Shown here: positions 1 through 6,101 of the stretch, one piece after another | Numbering within the stretch: position 1 is the stretch's first letter | Layout of the letters: each line of letters starts with the position of its first letter | Assembly: GCA_046050465.1 (NCBI GenBank) | Contig: JBJOPS010000015.1 | Location: 1 to 6,436, forward strand | Direction of reading: 5' to 3' | DNA: 6,436 bases | Source of the DNA: Egaibacter sp046050465 | Lineage (GTDB): Bacteria; Pseudomonadota; Gammaproteobacteria; Burkholderiales; Burkholderiaceae_C | Program-made: the position numbers and the translations under genes | The notes under the pieces: generated by a model | The model's database searches: none | Seen by the model: the letters and a program-made list of their open reading frames with translations, nothing else | Told to the model about the DNA's origin: nothing

Positions 1-1
1 G

Positions 2-43
2 ACCACCGAAGCCAACACCAGCGACTTCGGCAACGATCTCTGA
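2..43 (+). CDS. C-terminal tail of an upstream gene (partial)
   Basis: Only the last 13 codons and the TGA stop are in the window; they read TTEANTSDFGNDL. This frame is preferred because 11 of the 13 sense codons end in C, the third-position pattern of a real gene in this GC-rich genome. The other two frames read through as Arg- or Pro-rich peptides. The stop lies 31 bases before rocF on the same strand, so the two genes are probably co-transcribed. An arginine or ornithine metabolism gene would fit this position, but 13 residues do not identify a product. Confidence 0.55.
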   Translation, partial: TTEANTSDFGNDL

Positions 44-61
44 GCCCCCTTCACTGCCTCC

Positions 62-67
62 GGAGGA
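62..67 (+). promoter_or_regulatory. Ribosome binding site of rocF
   Basis: GGAGGA lies 7 bases before the ATG at 75. It decides the start, because the rocF frame stays open to the left edge of the window and an upstream start could not otherwise be ruled out. Confidence 0.8.
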
Positions 68-74
68 CCCGCGC

Positions 75-1001
75 ATGAACCGAGCCGTGAGCCTGATCGG
101 CGCCCCGACCGACGTGGGCGCCGGCGCCCGAGGTGCCAGCATGGGGCCCGAAGCCCTGCGCGTGGCCAACATTGCCAGCGTGCTGCAAAGCCACGGGCTG
201 GAGGTGCTGGACAAGGACAACCTCAGCGGCCCCGCCAACCCCTGGCTGCCGCCGGTGGACGGCTACCGCCATCTCGACGAAGTCGTGGCCTGGAACCGCG
301 CCGTGCACGGGGCCGTGCTGGCCGAACTCGCGCTGGGCCGGCTGCCCGTGCTGCTGGGCGGTGACCACTGCCTGGGCATCGGCAGCATCAGCGCCGTGGC
401 GCGCCACTGCCGCGAGGCCGGCAAGAAGCTGCGCGTGCTGTGGCTGGACGCCCATGCCGACTTCAACACCGACGCGCTGACGCCCAGCGGCAACATCCAC
501 GGCATGCCGGTGGCCTGCCTGTGCGGCCACGGCCCGCAGGAGCTGGTCGGCATTGGCGGGCATAGTGCCGACAGGCCCGCGCTTCACCCCAAAGAGATTC
601 GCCAGATTGGCATCCGCAGCGTGGATGAAGGCGAAAAACGCCTGGTGCACGACATCGGCATTGAAGTGTTCGACATGCGCTTCATTGACGAGATGGGCAT
701 GCGCCACGCGATGGAGCTGGCGCTGGCGCTGGTGGATGCCAACACCCATTTGCACGTGAGTCTGGACGTTGATTTTCTCGACCCCGACATCGCGCCCGGT
801 GTGGGCACCACCGTACGCGGCGGCCCCACGTACCGCGAAGCGCAGCTCTGTATGGAAATGATTGCCGACACCGGGCGGCTGGCGTCACTGGATGTGGTGG
901 AACTCAACCCCGCGCTGGATGTGCGCAACCAGACGGCCGAGCTGGCCGTGGATTTGATCGAAAGCCTGTTCGGCAAAAGCACGCTGATGCGCAAGGCTTG
1001 A
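75..1001 (+). CDS. rocF: Arginase (L-arginine amidinohydrolase)
   Basis: This enzyme hydrolyses L-arginine to L-ornithine and urea in the cytoplasm, using a binuclear manganese centre. The 308-residue protein is a complete ureohydrolase of normal arginase length. The metal ligands are all visible: GGDH at 95-98 (His98), DAHADFN at 125-131 (Asp125, His127, Asp129) and SLDVDFLDP at 229-237 (Asp231, Asp233). SGNIHGMP at 138-145 carries the conserved active-site histidine (His142), and VVELNP at 274-279 supplies the conserved Glu276. The N-terminal IGAPTDVGAGARGASMGP and the SGNIHGMP loop favour arginase over agmatinase. The start is supported by a strong GGAGGA ribosome binding site. The gene follows another + strand gene by 31 bases and converges on the minus-strand sugar-nucleotide block. 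It probably belongs to an arginine degradation operon that begins outside the window. No regulator site was recognised. Confidence 0.92.
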   Translation: MNRAVSLIGAPTDVGAGARGASMGPEALRVANIASVLQSHGLEVLDKDNLSGPANPWLPPVDGYRHLDEVVAWNRAVHGAVLAELALGRLPVLLGGDHCLGIGSISAVARHCREAGKKLRVLWLDAHADFNTDALTPSGNIHGMPVACLCGHGPQELVGIGGHSADRPALHPKEIRQIGIRSVDEGEKRLVHDIGIEVFDMRFIDEMGMRHAMELALALVDANTHLHVSLDVDFLDPDIAPGVGTTVRGGPTYREAQLCMEMIADTGRLASLDVVELNPALDVRNQTAELAVDLIESLFGKSTLMRKA

Positions 1002-1185
1002 ACTTACCGGAATTCAACTGCGCCCACACGTAGCTGCGCAAGGTTGAGGCCATGGCTTTAACCACTTCAAGTGAATGCCGCGCAGGCCTGGCATGGGCTT
1101 GGAATTCGATGGCGAGCACATCTTGCGGACCTATCACCATGTGGTCAGCATTCGCGTCGCCAGGGGAAAACTTGTCCGACTCCAT
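904..1185 (-). CDS. Doubtful small ORF, antisense to the rocF 3' end
   Basis: This 93-codon frame begins MESDKFSPGDANADHM and has no recognised family. The first 60 or so codons lie outside rocF, have mostly G/C third positions, and include an Arg/Ala-containing stretch that could be helical (about residues 30-55). The rest is antisense to the last 98 bases of rocF and looks like non-coding shadow, with a Cys/Arg/Pro-rich tail. A GAGAGG ribosome-binding-like sequence lies 8 bases before the ATG, but it is buried in an inverted repeat. The ORF follows manC on the same strand after 62 bases. It may be a small real gene, a remnant with a decayed 3' end, or chance. No function can be assigned. 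Confidence 0.25.
   Translation of the reverse strand: MESDKFSPGDANADHMVIGPQDVLAIEFQAHARPARHSLEVVKAMASTLRSYVWAQLNSGKFKPCASACFCRTGFRSNPRPARPSGCAHPARG
1015..1046. repeat. Inverted repeat just after rocF, possible weak terminator
   Basis: CAAC-TGCGC (1015-1023) can pair with GCGCA-GTTG (1036-1046), with a 2-base bulge (AG at 1041-1042) and a 12-base loop. It starts 14 bases after the rocF stop, between convergent transcription units, where a bidirectional terminator would be expected. There is no T-run on either side, so intrinsic termination is not established. It also falls inside the doubtful minus-strand ORF at 904-1185. Confidence 0.3.
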
Positions 1186-1212
1186 AGCTCAATCCTCTCA
1201 GAGATTTGAGCT
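1186..1212 (-). repeat. Inverted repeat between manC and the small ORF
   Basis: AGCTCAA at 1186-1192 is matched by TTGAGCT at 1206-1212, a perfect 7-base stem. Inside it CTC and GAG can pair around a TCA loop. On the minus strand it begins 35 bases after the manC stop and ends directly before the ATG at 1185, so it covers the GAGAGG sequence at 1194-1199. No T-run follows in either direction. It could terminate or stabilise the end of the manC transcript, or mask the ribosome binding site of the small ORF. Confidence 0.4.
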
Positions 1213-1247
1213 TCCTCAAATGCGGGGCGATTCATCATCTGGCCGGA

Positions 1248-2702
1248 TCAATAGCGCCCGTAAACATCCTCAAATCGGAAAATATCGTCCTCTCCCAGAT
1301 ATGTGCCGGACTGGACTTCAATCATTTCCAGTTCCACCCGTCCGGGGTTTTCCAGCCGGTGGGTCGTACCCAGCGGGATGAATGTGGACTCGTTTTCGGA
1401 CAACAAAAACGTGGCATCGCCTCGGGTCACCTTGGCGGTTCCACTGACCACAATCCAGTGCTCCGCGCGGTGGTGGTGCATTTGCAGCGACAGCGTGCCA
1501 CCGGGCTTGACCACTATACGTTTTACTTGGAAGCGCGCACCTGCGTCGACACTGTCGTATGAGCCCCAGGGTCGAATAACTTTGCGGTGTGTCTGCCCTT
1601 CTGAGCGCCCGTCGGATTTGAGCCTGTCAACGATTTTCTTGACGTTTTGCGTTTTATCTTTGTGCGCTACCAAAATAGCATCAGCAGTTTCAACAACGAT
1701 CAGGCTGTCAACGCCGACACAGGCAATTAGCCTGCCTTCAGAAAGCGCGAGGGAATTGTGGCAGTCTTCCATCAGTACATCGCCCTGGGCCACATTTCCC
1801 GATACGTCTTTAGGTAAAACCTCCCACAAGGCGTCCCAGGCGCCGACGTCCGACCATCCGGCGGCAAGCGGAATAACAACGCCCACCGGGAGTGATGAAG
1901 GTTGCGACGGGTTCCCTTGGGCGGCAGCGATGCGCTCCATCACGGCATAGTCTATGGAGTCGCTGGGGCATTCGTTGAAGGCGTTCTTACCGACACGCAC
2001 GAACTCGCCATCGGCTTTTCCATTGCTCCAGGCCGCCTTGCAGGCAATCAGAATGTCTGGCCGACAAGTCTGCAGTGCAGACAGCCATACCGAGGCTCGC
2101 ATCATGAACAGGCCACTATTCCATAGGTAGGTGCTATCGGCCAGGTAGCCCTCGGCAGTTTGCAGATCCGGTTTTTCCACAAAACGGGCAATGCGCTTGG
2201 CGTCATTTGAGAACAGGGCCCCCGACTGGATGTAGCCATAACCCGTTTCAGGGGTCAATGGGGTGATGCCGAAGGTCACGACCACGCCCTGATTTGCCAG
2301 TGTCGCACCTTTGCAGACTACAGCTTGAAAGGCCTGTTTGTCCAAGATCACATGGTCAGCAGGCATCACCAGCAAAATCGGATCGGCCCCGTTTTGCATG
2401 GCAGCCAGCGCGGCGAGCGCAAGGGCTGGGGCTGTATTTCTCCCGATAGGTTCTAGTACAAGAACACCTGGTTTTCCCATCAGGCGCAGCTGCTCGGCAA
2501 TGACAAAACGATATTCCTCATTGCATACCACCATGGGCGCAGCCAGCTCGACGCCCGCAATGCCGTCAACCCGTCTAACGGTCGCCTGCAACAACGAGTC
2601 TTCCCCGATCAGCGGCAGAAGTTGTTTCGGGTATTTTTCCCGCGACAGGGGCCATAACCGGGTGCCCGAGCCGCCGGACAAAACCACTGGCTGAATCAGC
2701 AT
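1248..2702 (-). CDS. manC: Mannose-1-phosphate guanylyltransferase / mannose-6-phosphate isomerase
   Basis: This enzyme makes GDP-mannose from mannose-1-phosphate and GTP. Its C-terminal cupin domain belongs to the type II phosphomannose isomerases, which interconvert fructose-6-phosphate and mannose-6-phosphate. The protein has 484 residues, the usual length for the bifunctional ManC/AlgA/XanB family. Visible motifs are the nucleotide-binding GGSGTRLWPLSR (10-21), YPKQ (24-27), EPIGRNTAPA (84-93), MPADH (113-117), FVEKPD (174-179), WNSGLF (194-199), GWSDVGAW (282-289), then RPWGSY (377-382) and the metal-binding QMHHHRAEHW (407-416) of the isomerase domain. The frame is open for 38 codons further upstream, but those overlap the preceding gene and are not family-like, so the ATG at 2702 giving MLIQPVVLSGG is chosen. 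It starts 19 bases after the preceding stop, with only a weak GGA-type ribosome binding site, which suggests translation coupled to the upstream gene. Which activity dominates in this strain cannot be read from the sequence. Confidence 0.93.
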   Translation of the reverse strand: MLIQPVVLSGGSGTRLWPLSREKYPKQLLPLIGEDSLLQATVRRVDGIAGVELAAPMVVCNEEYRFVIAEQLRLMGKPGVLVLEPIGRNTAPALALAALAAMQNGADPILLVMPADHVILDKQAFQAVVCKGATLANQGVVVTFGITPLTPETGYGYIQSGALFSNDAKRIARFVEKPDLQTAEGYLADSTYLWNSGLFMMRASVWLSALQTCRPDILIACKAAWSNGKADGEFVRVGKNAFNECPSDSIDYAVMERIAAAQGNPSQPSSLPVGVVIPLAAGWSDVGAWDALWEVLPKDVSGNVAQGDVLMEDCHNSLALSEGRLIACVGVDSLIVVETADAILVAHKDKTQNVKKIVDRLKSDGRSEGQTHRKVIRPWGSYDSVDAGARFQVKRIVVKPGGTLSLQMHHHRAEHWIVVSGTAKVTRGDATFLLSENESTFIPLGTTHRLENPGRVELEMIEVQSGTYLGEDDIFRFEDVYGRY

Positions 2703-2721
2703 GGGTCCAGTTGGAGCTGAC

Positions 2722-3825
2722 TCAGGCACGGGCGTCGCCCCAACGTAGTTGGGCTGTCTCGTCCCCGCGGTAAAGGGTCTCACCATAACGATCGACGCAG
2801 TAGTGGCGCGACACAATCATTTCACTGAAATGCATGTCTGCCGCAATGCGGGTGTATTCAAACAAGATACTGCGGGTGACTTTTGCACCGGAACGGACTA
2901 CCGAGCCATGACCAATCCAGGCAGGGCCGGTGATGGTGGCGCCTGGTTCAATGCGAACGCTGGAGCCGATGTAAACCGGCCCCGTGATCTTGACTTTGTC
3001 CCAGGGAATGGACGTATTCAGACCAACCCAAATGCCGGGTTTGATCTCCTTGCCAGGCATCCGCATGTCGGCAATTTCACCCTTGAGCACGCTTTGCAAT
3101 ACGGACCAGTAGTCACTGACGCGACCAATGTCGAGCCAATGGAAGGCACGCTTTTGCACAAAGAAAGGCAGTTTTTCAGCCACGAGTTGAGGAAAAAGCT
3201 CGGAGCCGATGTCATATACCTTGCCGGGGGGTACTTTTTTAAGTACTTCCGGCTCAAAAATATAGATGCCGGTGCTCGCCCAGGTGGACATGGCGTCTTC
3301 AGGTTTGGGCTTTTCCTGAAACGACTCGATTCGCCCATCCTCGCCCGCCACCACGATACCGTAAGCTTGTACATCTGGCGGCGCAACGTCTGCCGCGATC
3401 ACGCTGGCGATGGCTCCCTTTGCCTTGTGTTCGGCTAAAGCGGCGGTGATATCGAGGTCGATCAATGCATCGCCACACAAGACCAGGGTGGTTTCATCAA
3501 AGAAGCCGCTGAAATCCTGAATGCGCCGCATGCCACCGGCCGAACCCATGGGTCGGGGCAGGATGTCGCCATGGTCACGAACACCTTCATAGGCGTAACC
3601 GATTTCGACGCCCCAGCGATGGCCGTCACCAAAGTATTCTTCAATTTTCTGATGGTGGTAAGCCACATTCACCATGATCTCGGTGACGCCATGACGCGCC
3701 AGATGCTCGATCAGGTATTCCATAACCGGTTTGCCCAAAATGGGCACCATCGGCTTGGGCAGGTCTCGCGTCAACGGACGCACCCGTGTGCCTTGGCCCG
3801 CTGCAAGAATCATCCCTTTTGCCAT
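2722..3825 (-). CDS. Sugar-1-phosphate nucleotidyltransferase with C-terminal beta-helix
   Basis: This enzyme belongs to the NTP_transferase (RmlA/GMPP-like) family and should condense a sugar-1-phosphate with an NTP to give an NDP-sugar. The 367-residue protein opens with the pyrophosphorylase signature LAAGQGTRVRPLT (7-19) followed by KPMVPILGKP (24-33). GSAGG (94-98), LCGDALIDLD (116-125) with the metal-binding Asp, FQEKPKP (169-175) and STGIYIFEP (184-192) follow. WLDIGRVSDYW (230-240) closes the catalytic domain. Residues from about 262 to 320 form hexapeptide-like repeats (VYIGSSVRIEPGATITGPAWIG), a left-handed beta-helix as in GDP-mannose pyrophosphorylases and some glucose-1-phosphate transferases. 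The sugar and base cannot be fixed from motifs; GDP-mannose or an NDP-glucose are both possible. An AAGGA ribosome binding site precedes the ATG at 3825. It lies 109 bases after galE and 19 bases before manC, most likely in one operon with manC. Confidence 0.87.
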   Translation of the reverse strand: MAKGMILAAGQGTRVRPLTRDLPKPMVPILGKPVMEYLIEHLARHGVTEIMVNVAYHHQKIEEYFGDGHRWGVEIGYAYEGVRDHGDILPRPMGSAGGMRRIQDFSGFFDETTLVLCGDALIDLDITAALAEHKAKGAIASVIAADVAPPDVQAYGIVVAGEDGRIESFQEKPKPEDAMSTWASTGIYIFEPEVLKKVPPGKVYDIGSELFPQLVAEKLPFFVQKRAFHWLDIGRVSDYWSVLQSVLKGEIADMRMPGKEIKPGIWVGLNTSIPWDKVKITGPVYIGSSVRIEPGATITGPAWIGHGSVVRSGAKVTRSILFEYTRIAADMHFSEMIVSRHYCVDRYGETLYRGDETAQLRWGDARA

Positions 3826-3853
3826 TTTTCTTTCCTTAATAACAAGTTGGTTA

Positions 3854-3946
3854 GTTGAGGCGCCTGCTCTGTGATGTCCGATAGTTTCCTATGAGATCAG
3901 AGATCCACAGGGCATTCAACCCTCTCTTGATGCCTCAACTCTGTGA
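3854..3946. repeat. Paired inverted and direct repeats after galE
   Basis: GTTGAGGC (3854-3861) is the exact reverse complement of GCCTCAAC (3932-3939). The octamer CTCTGTGA occurs twice in direct orientation, at 3867-3874 and 3939-3946. Most of this lies in the 109-base gap between galE and the nucleotidyltransferase, and the right-hand copies overlap the last codons of galE. The long-range stem would loop out about 70 bases. No convincing -35/-10 pair for a separate promoter was seen in the gap, and no T-run suggests termination. Confidence 0.35.
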
Positions 3947-4951
3947 CAAATAACCGGATGGATTGGCTTTTTGCCAACGCCATGCGTCTTCGCACATGGT
4001 GGTCAGGCTGCGCTCGGCACGCCAGTCGAACAACTGCTGCGCCAGACTGGCCTGCGCGAAGCAGGAAGCAATATCGCCTGCCCGGCGAGGCGCCACCTTA
4101 TAGGGGATGGCTTGGCCACTGGCCTGCTCGAATGCTTTCACCATGTCGAGCACGCTATAGCCAATGCCAGTGCCCAGATTGACCGATACACACTGCGGCT
4201 CTTGCGCAAGTTGTTGCAAGGCTTTGACGTGCCCGATAGCCAGATCCACTACATGGATGTAGTCTCGTACACCTGTGCCGTCTGGCGTGTCGTAATCGTT
4301 GCCCCACACATTGAGGAACTCCCGCCGGCCTACTGCTACCTGAGCCACAAACGGTAGCAAGTTATTGGGCGTGCCCTGCGGGTCTTCACCGATCAGACCG
4401 CTAACGTGTGCTCCAACAGGATTGAAGTAGCGCAGGATGCCGATGTGCCAGGAGGGGGCACTCTGGAACACTTCGCGCAACATGTCCTCAATCGCCTGTT
4501 TGGTTTTGCCATAGGGGTTGGTGGCAGACAGGGGGTGGTCTTCCGGGATGGGCAGCTGCTGCGGAGTGCCATACACCGTTGCAGAAGAGCTGAATACCAG
4601 CGTCTTGATGCCGCAATCGCCCATGGCTTCCAGCAACCGCACGGTACCAACCACGTTGTTGTCATAGTAGGAAAGTGGTTTTTCGACTGATTCACCGACG
4701 GCCTTGAGCCCGGCGAAATGAATCACGGCAGTGGCACCGCAGCTTTTCAGCGCAGCAGTCAGGGCTGCGCGATCGCGTATGTCACCATGAATGACCCGCA
4801 GCTTTTTGCCGGTAATGCGCTGCACGCGCGCAAGAGACTCAGGCTGGCTATTGCAGAAATTATCAAAAACAGTGACGTCAAGGCCTGCATCGAGCAACTC
4901 AACACAGGTATGAGAACCGATATAGCCGGCTCCGCCAGTCACAAATATCAT
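3935..4951 (-). CDS. galE: UDP-glucose 4-epimerase
   Basis: GalE interconverts UDP-glucose and UDP-galactose using tightly bound NAD+. It supplies galactose units for surface polysaccharide and completes the Leloir pathway. The 338-residue protein, the same length as the E. coli enzyme, is an extended short-chain dehydrogenase. Visible features are the Rossmann motif TGGAGYIGSH (5-14), HGDIRD (55-60), HFAGLKAVGES (78-88), the catalytic SSSATVYG (121-128, Ser123) and YGKTK (Tyr147, Lys151), RYFNPVGAH (174-182) and VRDYIHVVDLA (228-238). All catalytic residues are intact. The ATG at 4951 follows an AAGG ribosome binding site at 7 bases spacing. No galT, galK or galM is nearby, which favours a biosynthetic rather than a galactose-degrading role. 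It lies 177 bases downstream of rlmJ and upstream of two sugar nucleotide genes. Confidence 0.95.
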   Translation of the reverse strand: MIFVTGGAGYIGSHTCVELLDAGLDVTVFDNFCNSQPESLARVQRITGKKLRVIHGDIRDRAALTAALKSCGATAVIHFAGLKAVGESVEKPLSYYDNNVVGTVRLLEAMGDCGIKTLVFSSSATVYGTPQQLPIPEDHPLSATNPYGKTKQAIEDMLREVFQSAPSWHIGILRYFNPVGAHVSGLIGEDPQGTPNNLLPFVAQVAVGRREFLNVWGNDYDTPDGTGVRDYIHVVDLAIGHVKALQQLAQEPQCVSVNLGTGIGYSVLDMVKAFEQASGQAIPYKVAPRRAGDIASCFAQASLAQQLFDWRAERSLTTMCEDAWRWQKANPSGYLSQS

Positions 4952-4990
4952 GGAACAACCTTGAAGTAGAAACAGTCTGCAAGTTTAGCG

Positions 4991-5016
4991 GCCCATCGCA
5001 GGATGGGTTTCTGGGC
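4991..5016 (-). promoter_or_regulatory. Competing hairpins in the galE leader
   Basis: CCCATC (4992-4997) and GATGGG (5002-5007) form a 6-base-pair stem with a 4-base loop. The overlapping segments GCCCA (4991-4995) and TGGGC (5012-5016) can form a different stem that excludes the first. Both lie within 70 bases upstream of the galE start on the strand transcribed. They may affect galE translation or transcript stability. No T-run follows, so it is not a plain terminator, and no known riboswitch was recognised. Confidence 0.35.
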
Positions 5017-5100
5017 GTACGTCCGGCAGGTGGGCAAGAGGCTCAACGAAATCGCAAACCTGCTTTGACGACGCAAGTGGCAAAATTGTCGAAGACTGAT

Positions 5101-5119
5101 GCCCAATGAGGATTTGGGC
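5101..5119 (-). terminator. Hairpin after rlmJ, weak terminator candidate
   Basis: GCCCAA (5101-5106) and TTGGGC (5114-5119) form a perfect 6-base-pair stem with a 7-base loop, starting 9 bases after the rlmJ stop. On the minus strand it is followed by ATCAGTCTTCG rather than a T-run, so efficient intrinsic termination is doubtful. It may protect the rlmJ 3' end or allow partial read-through into galE. Confidence 0.4.
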
Positions 5120-5128
5120 AGAGCAACG

Positions 5129-6061
5129 CTAACCACCAGCTTCCACGGAGTTGGTGGCATGCTGATCCTGCCCCAGCAAACTGACCATTTGCGGCAAAGC
5201 TGCCTGCAAGGCTGCTTTGAGCGTATGGGGGGGATTGATCACAAACATGCCACTGGCAGGAAGCCCGGGGCGTTGGGTTTCGCCGGCGTCATTTGTCGTC
5301 AACTTGCTCGATTTAACGGTCAAAGTGGCATTCAACCAGCTTTTCCCGGATTTGACAGCGAGCGTCCTGAGCTTCTTCGGCACGTCATGAGCTTCCGGCC
5401 GGGGGATGATGGGGTACCAGACCACATAGGTTCCGGTCGCAAAGCGCTGCATGGCGTCGGCCATCGCGGTAATGACGCGTGCGTAGTCTGCCTTGATCTC
5501 GTAGCTGGGGTCGCACAGTACCAAGGCTCGCCGAGAGGGGGGAGGCAGGAATTTCTTGAGCCCTTCAAAACCATCCTCTCGCAGCACGGCCACCTGCCGT
5601 CCGGCTTCCAGCTGGGCGATATTCGCGGACAGGGTCTTGGAGTCAGTAGGATGTAATTCAAATAGCTTGAGTTTGTCCCTGTCCCGCAACAGTTTCTGGA
5701 TGATGAAAGGGGAGCCAGGGTAGACCTTGAGGTTGCCGCCGGCATTGAAGCTGGCCACCATGTCCAGATAGTCCTGCAGGACAGGGGCTTTTGCTACATT
5801 TTTCGTAGCTAACTGGGGTTGTTTGACAAGGGCTGACGCCTCTTTTCTCCCAGATATGAGGCGCAAATAACCGTCTGCAGCTTCGCCACTGGTTTGGGCG
5901 TAATCACCGTCCAGCCGGTACAAGCCAGCACCGGCATGGGTATCGAAGACGGCAAGGGGTGTGTCTTTTTGAGTTAAATGCCTCAAAACGGCCAGCAAAA
6001 CGGTGTGTTTGAGCACGTCGGCATGGTTTCCGGCGTGAAAGGCGTGGCGGTAACTGAACAT
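5129..6061 (-). CDS. rlmJ: 23S rRNA (adenine(2030)-N6)-methyltransferase
   Basis: RlmJ transfers a methyl group from S-adenosylmethionine to N6 of A2030 (E. coli numbering) in 23S rRNA during ribosome assembly. The N-terminus MFSYRHAFHAGNHADVLKH almost matches that of E. coli RlmJ as I recall it, and this fixes the start even though the upstream ribosome binding site is poor. Other landmarks are the SAM-binding DTHAGAG (40-46), YPGSP (114-118), ELHPTD (135-140), EDGFEGLK (162-169), the catalytic DPSYE (184-188, in place of DPPY), RFATGTYVVWYP (206-217) and SGMFVINPP (270-278). The protein has 310 residues against about 280 in E. coli. Much of the excess is a segment near residues 72-91 that contains a palindromic repeat at DNA level. 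The gene diverges from rplM and precedes galE, with no functional link evident to the sugar genes. Confidence 0.93.
   Translation of the reverse strand: MFSYRHAFHAGNHADVLKHTVLLAVLRHLTQKDTPLAVFDTHAGAGLYRLDGDYAQTSGEAADGYLRLISGRKEASALVKQPQLATKNVAKAPVLQDYLDMVASFNAGGNLKVYPGSPFIIQKLLRDRDKLKLFELHPTDSKTLSANIAQLEAGRQVAVLREDGFEGLKKFLPPPSRRALVLCDPSYEIKADYARVITAMADAMQRFATGTYVVWYPIIPRPEAHDVPKKLRTLAVKSGKSWLNATLTVKSSKLTTNDAGETQRPGLPASGMFVINPPHTLKAALQAALPQMVSLLGQDQHATNSVEAGG
5786..5847. repeat. Palindromic repeat element embedded in rlmJ
   Basis: GCTAC (5793-5797) and GTAGC (5805-5809) form one short inverted repeat. TTGT (5819-5822) and ACAA (5826-5829) form a second, followed by GGGCTGACGCCTCTTTT. This order, a GCTAC/GTAGC hairpin, then a TTGT/ACAAG hairpin, then a GCC-T-rich end, is one I recall for short dispersed intergenic repeats in Comamonadaceae. 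Here it is read in frame as part of rlmJ, in a stretch that E. coli RlmJ lacks. The outer limits are approximate. Confidence 0.45.
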
Positions 6062-6095
6062 CCGCCAATGGTACCCCGAACCCCTTGACTAATCG

Positions 6096-6101
6096 TATAA
6101 T
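6096..6101 (+). promoter_or_regulatory. -10 box of the probable rplM promoter
   Basis: TATAAT is a perfect consensus -10 hexamer, placed to start an rplM transcript near 6108 with a leader of about 140 bases. The TTGACT at 6085-6090 is only 5 bases away, too close to be its -35 box. At 16-18 bases spacing the sequence is C-rich and does not match TTGACA. The promoter call rests on the -10 box and on the position in front of a highly expressed ribosomal protein gene. Confidence 0.5.

Noticed and set aside
51..755. Long minus-strand open frame opposite rocF
   Set aside because: Its His/Ala/Gln-rich composition is typical of an antisense frame in GC-rich coding DNA, and rocF accounts for the region with a full set of catalytic motifs.
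1052..1381. Plus-strand ORF across the manC 3' end
   Set aside because: It overlaps the conserved C-terminal residues of manC in antisense, has no ribosome binding site of note and no recognisable protein features.
2703..2816. N-terminal extension of manC by 38 codons from an upstream ATG
   Set aside because: It overlaps the end of the nucleotidyltransferase gene and lacks family similarity. MLIQPVVLSGG at 2702 is a typical ManC N-terminus.
3826..3934. JUMPstart/ops element or dedicated promoter for the sugar nucleotide genes
   Set aside because: No GGCGGTAGC-type ops core and no acceptable -35/-10 pair was found in the gap on the transcribed strand.
5099..5656. Plus-strand ORF of 185 codons opposite rlmJ
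   Set aside because: It is a shadow of rlmJ, whose DPSYE and NPP motifs lie in the same stretch on the other strand.
6085..6101. Canonical sigma-70 promoter formed by TTGACT and TATAAT together
   Set aside because: The spacer is 5 bases instead of about 17. Only the TATAAT box is kept as a feature.
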